Shown: positions 60,703 to 64,000 of the stretch, piece after piece
Layout of the letters: every line of letters begins with the position of its first letter
Position numbering within the stretch: the stretch's first letter is position 1
NCBI RefSeq assembly: GCF_016801865.2
Contig: NC_068938.1
Coordinates: 188,676,850 to 188,740,849 of the forward strand
DNA from: Culex pipiens pallens
Taxonomy: Eukaryota; Arthropoda; Insecta; Diptera; Culicidae
Direction: 5' to 3'
DNA: 64,000 bases
Made by a program: the position numbers and the translations under genes
The notes under the pieces: generated by a model
The model's input: the letters and a program-made list of their open reading frames with translations, nothing else
What the model was told of the DNA's origin: nothing
Database searches by the model: none

Positions 60703-63041
60703 GTAAGTGGAACATTTTTAATGTACTAACCAGTATTTTACCATAACTTTGAACTTGGGTGTGGTACAAGCTTTCCATAGCATCGCAGATTGGTTGGCAC
60801 GGCGTCGGAGGGTTTGAGCAGATCATTGGGTTGGGACTACGATCTTTTCACACTTTTTGATACCCGTGTTGCAAATAGGGACGTGGCGTTACATCGTGCT
60901 GCCATCTGGATTTTTTAAGTGCAAGAGTGGAAAAGTGCTGAGTCTCGCCCAGCAAAATGAAGTCGATAAAGTAGTCCATTTCGATGGAGAAATGTGGAAA
61001 ACGTGGCCATTCCCCTATTATGAAGCTATTTTCGAGAATTTCAATGTAATATGACCAAATTTTTTTTATTGAAATTATTACAGAATACCTATCTTTATTA
61101 GTTTTTTTTGTTCACACATGGCTATAAAACGACGCAAAATATTGTATGGATATATATTCTATTTTTCACAAAACACAACATGAGTATAATAATGAGTATT
61201 GTTTGCCTTTTTTATTCAATATTTTGAGATAAATTGTCCATTTCTAATTCTTTCTAATCAAACACCAGTCTTCATCATATGGAGAGTTTGATGCTCGAAT
61301 AAAGCTCCAAAAACACTATTTGGGCTATAAACTTACCAGCAACAGCACCGCCTCGAGTAAGCACGCAAATTCATGCCATTTACTGGCCAAAAAGATCGAA
61401 TTTAATGCACTTTTGATCATAATTTCTATTTTGCGAGACCATTTCTCATCATTTTGGTGGCACACACACCCTCACGCAAGAAGAGAGGTCAACTGCTTAA
61501 CGAAAGTCGCCATCAATATCTTTTCACTTACGCTAACGATTTCAAAGTGCTTAAGATATAAAATTGCTTCCAACTACCGGCAACATGGTCTTTTGCCAAT
61601 TAGTTAGTACCTCACTTGAAAAATAATCCCGAAAAATGTAAATAATTAGCAAGCACCATCAAAAAAACAAACGCGCTAAGTCTTTTGACGTTTCAATTTT
61701 GACTACCCATTTCAATCGAAGGCTGAAGAAAACCGAGCGAGGAGCGAAGGCAAATAAAGAACAAAGGGTGGCCACCTTTTCGTGAGTGTTCGCTTAAAAA
61801 TTTCATCAATTTTGGCATCACTAAGCAGACCCAAAAGAGCGCTGGAAGAAAAAAAGAACTAAGCTGAAAATAGAAAAATGGGCGTGGCCCAATGCACTCG
61901 ACTGATTAGAATGCATTTTTGAAATATTTTTTTTTAAATGCTTGTAAAAGGAATAGCATAACTTTTGATAAAAGTGAAAATAAACAGAAATGTTCACAGA
62001 AAGTTGCTCTACTCGTTGGTGTACTTGGATTAACTGAATTTCAAGAAACACGACCGCATTTTAGGCTTAAAATGGGCATATTTCCCCTACTTCCAATACA
62101 GTCCGAAGCCTCGAATATCCGAAATTTCGATTATCCTAAATTCGATTACCGGAAGGCTTGTGTAGGACTTCGGAAATTTTCTTATTTTAAACACCAAATT
62201 CGAGTTCTGCGACCTCATTTTAGTCAAATTCTCCATACAAACTTTGGAGAAAAACCATTCGGTCCAAACAAACTATTTTTGAAAAATTCAAGATGCACGT
62301 GATTCTGGGGACCCCAAAGTTCATGCTTTCTATCGAGTTGAGTCTACGTAGAAATTTTGTTGGTCGATGTTATCCGAAGTGATTTTTTCCGAGGTCTTCG
62401 TATAATCGAGTTCAGATTATTTGTAAATTATTTAAAAAAAAATAGAATGATGCGATAATATATGTTAACTTTTTTTGAATACTTTTTTAAGCTTGAGTAT
62501 TTTAAACTTTAACAGCCAATGCAGTAAAAATCCATTGAAAATTTCATGTTTGTTTGATTCCCTTTTTGCAAATTATGAAAATTTGAGTCGTTTTATACTT
62601 GTTTTTCAAATCATAAAAATTCAAGGTAAATAAATATTTTAGAAAATATTCTACTTTTTAGTTTTTTTTTAAGTGCGGTATTTTATTCAAAAAATATAGT
62701 CTTTTACAATCAAAACTCAATTCCATGTTAAATGTTGGTTGGGTCGATTTATGTCCATTCTGTTAATTAATAAAATTTGAGTATTAAAAAAATATGTATT
62801 TCCTGACAATTTTAACTACTTACACATACAATCTAATGCATTTGCAAATCTATGGAAAATTCCCGGTTGTTTGATACTCATATGGCTAAATATAAAAATT
62901 TGAGTATTTTCAAAAAACACTCTGTATTTTGTGAAAATTTTGTTATGTATTTAACACAGAAAACTCAAATTTAGCAAAGATCCATGTAAAGTTTTTCGTC
63001 GTGATTCCGAAATTAAAAATAAAAGTATTTTCTAAAATATG
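60703..63041. other. Intron of the chn-like gene; no next exon in the window
   Basis: No C2H2 finger continuing DKW...H is seen on the + strand up to 64000, so the following exon is outside. Bases 60760-61060 look unique. Bases 62098-62260 (CAGTCCGAAGCCTCGAATATCC, GGACTTCGG, TTCGAGTTCTGCGACCTCATTT) are pogo-like remnants. The remainder is AT-rich. Confidence 0.6.
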
Positions 63042-63096
63042 GTACCGTCATCAGGGGTGACATTGGGTCTGAGGGTGAGATTGGGTCACACAAAAA
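63042..63096. mobile_element. Single arm of the TACCGTCATCAGGGG MITE family
   Basis: TACCGTCATCAGGGGTGACA then TTGGGTCTGAGGGTGAGATTG matches one arm of the palindrome at 20752-20848. The second arm is not present nearby. Confidence 0.5.
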
Positions 63097-64000
63097 AGCT
63101 GAATTTGTATGTTTTCACATTGCAGAATGTATTTTCAAAGAACCGTTTTTGTAAAAAAAAAAATGAGAAAATTACACCAAAAACTCATTTTTTGAAAAAT
63201 AAAGAAAAATCTATTCATAATTGCGCATCAGTTGGTACTGCATGCAAATTATTAAATCTGATTACAGCAAAAAAAAGTTTTTTTTTTACTTTTTGTTACA
63301 AAAAGTCGATTTTGACGATTGTTTACGCTTCAATGGACAAAAAATGCTGACATCTAAGAGTTGATAAACTCTGCCTAATTCTTCACTAAGTTGAGATCTT
63401 TTTTTTGCCGGGGGTTTACTTGAATTTGCAATTAAGGGTCCTGATTTTCGGCTCAATGATCGAAAATAACTCACTCATCGCCGAACAAATCTACTCCGTC
63501 CGTCGACCCGAGTCACAAGTGAATATGATCAGCGAGGGGAGAATCTAACAAAATACCGTCGAGGCGCTCACTGCACTACCACAGTTTGCCGTCAATTTAT
63601 ATTTGGCTTTGCGGAAATTTCTGTCTAATGTGTCTTGGATGTTGTGTTATCAATAAAATTGCAATAATATTGATTTAAAGCAGTTGGATCGCAGACTATT
63701 TCGAGTCAACTTTGATCGACATAGCGCAATCAGCCTCTCCGAGCCATTCGCTGCACTACCCGATCGGAGTGAGAGGGAGAGCAAAGAGAGAGTATTCAGT
63801 AGCGATTGGTGTGGGTGTGACAAACGGTAAAAGAAACCTTGTTTGCAATCGAAAAGTTCTTTTGTGTTATTTTTTTTATTTAAGTGCATCGTTTTCAAGT
63901 TTCTGTTTTTTTTTGCTTATTCTTTTCTTTTTTTGATTTGACATTTTGTTAAATCTGGTTTTCCGAATAGACTTGATTATAACCTTATAACCCTACAACT
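63097..64000. other. Intronic DNA; GC-richer block 63430-63840 of unknown type
   Basis: The block starts with GGGTCCTGATTTTCGG, similar to GGGGTCCTGACGCGAAAATC at 51364. Both contain CTCAC/GTGAG strings and CACTGCACTACC-like phrases here recur (63568 and 63751). It may be a second copy of an uncharacterised element. No gene is seen. Confidence 0.4.

Noticed and set aside
59697..60746. Starting the zinc-finger protein at 59697
   Set aside because: That codon is GTG inside exon 2. The acceptor at 59685 and in-phase joining to the ATG exon at 59171, whose N-terminus matches charlatan, give a better model.

Overview
This is eukaryotic DNA from an insect, most likely a mosquito. I favour a culicine of the Culex/Aedes type, but that is inference. 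It is AT-rich with very little coding sequence. Coding sequence sits in short GT-AG exons with introns of about 60-120 bp, and the rest is packed with small non-autonomous transposons, tRNA-derived SINEs, simple repeats and long minisatellites. Nothing prokaryotic is present: no operons, CRISPR array or phage genes.

The main gene is at the right end on the + strand. Two coding exons (59171-59567 and 59686-60702) encode the N-terminal 471 residues of a C2H2 zinc-finger protein that I recognise as the orthologue of Drosophila charlatan (chn), a REST/NRSF-like repressor of neural genes. Finger 3 is cut by the exon 2/intron boundary, and the remaining exons lie beyond base 64000. The start codon follows a spliced, non-coding 5' leader. 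The roughly 59 kb upstream looks like the 5' region or giant introns of this gene. It holds several GC-rich, unique-looking islands, four of which end in strong splice donors (5498, 27891, 35226, 48312). These may be alternative first exons.

Two small paralogous genes sit on the - strand inside this territory, at 7776-8459 and 19318-20035. Each encodes an N-terminal ZZ zinc finger, a pair of Di19/KCMF1-type C2H2 fingers and a C-terminal RING-H2 finger on a separate last exon. Intron phases match and each has an AATAAA signal just past its stop. They look like KCMF1-related E3 ubiquitin ligases that carry an extra RING. The proximal one lacks an identifiable first exon within the neighbouring DNA.

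Layout: 1-4.5 kb, nested TIR elements, a foldback and a SINE; 5.0-5.5, possible promoter/first exon; 6.2-7.0, 9-bp minisatellite; 7.8-8.5, gene A; 8.8-9.4, foldback; 9.4-9.8, (TCC)n; 10-14.2, a 4.2-kb tract of an 8-bp repeat ending in (AC)n; 15.7-18.2, SINE, rolling-circle-like fragment and pogo-like MITE; 19.3-20.0, gene B; 21.0-23.1, a TIR element interrupted by a DINE/Helentron-like element with a 164-bp satellite; 23.9, (TG)n; 25.3-27.1, second DINE-like element and MITEs; 27.4-27.9, possible first exon; 29.6-30.6, two hAT-type MITEs with 8-bp target duplications; 31.7-33.4, third satellite-bearing DINE-like element; 33.8-35.2, GC-rich islands; 35.9-37.9, dimeric SINE and a 1.3-kb TIR element; 38-53 kb, unique-looking islands among repeats; 53.9-55.4, a 1.5-kb near-perfect Tc1-type foldback; 56.9-57.7, SINE with a 23-bp target duplication; 58-60.7, chn leader and coding exons; 60.7-64, AT-rich intron.

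Coordinates of exons and element termini were read by eye from the sequence. Family names rest on terminal motifs and domain patterns, not on database searches.
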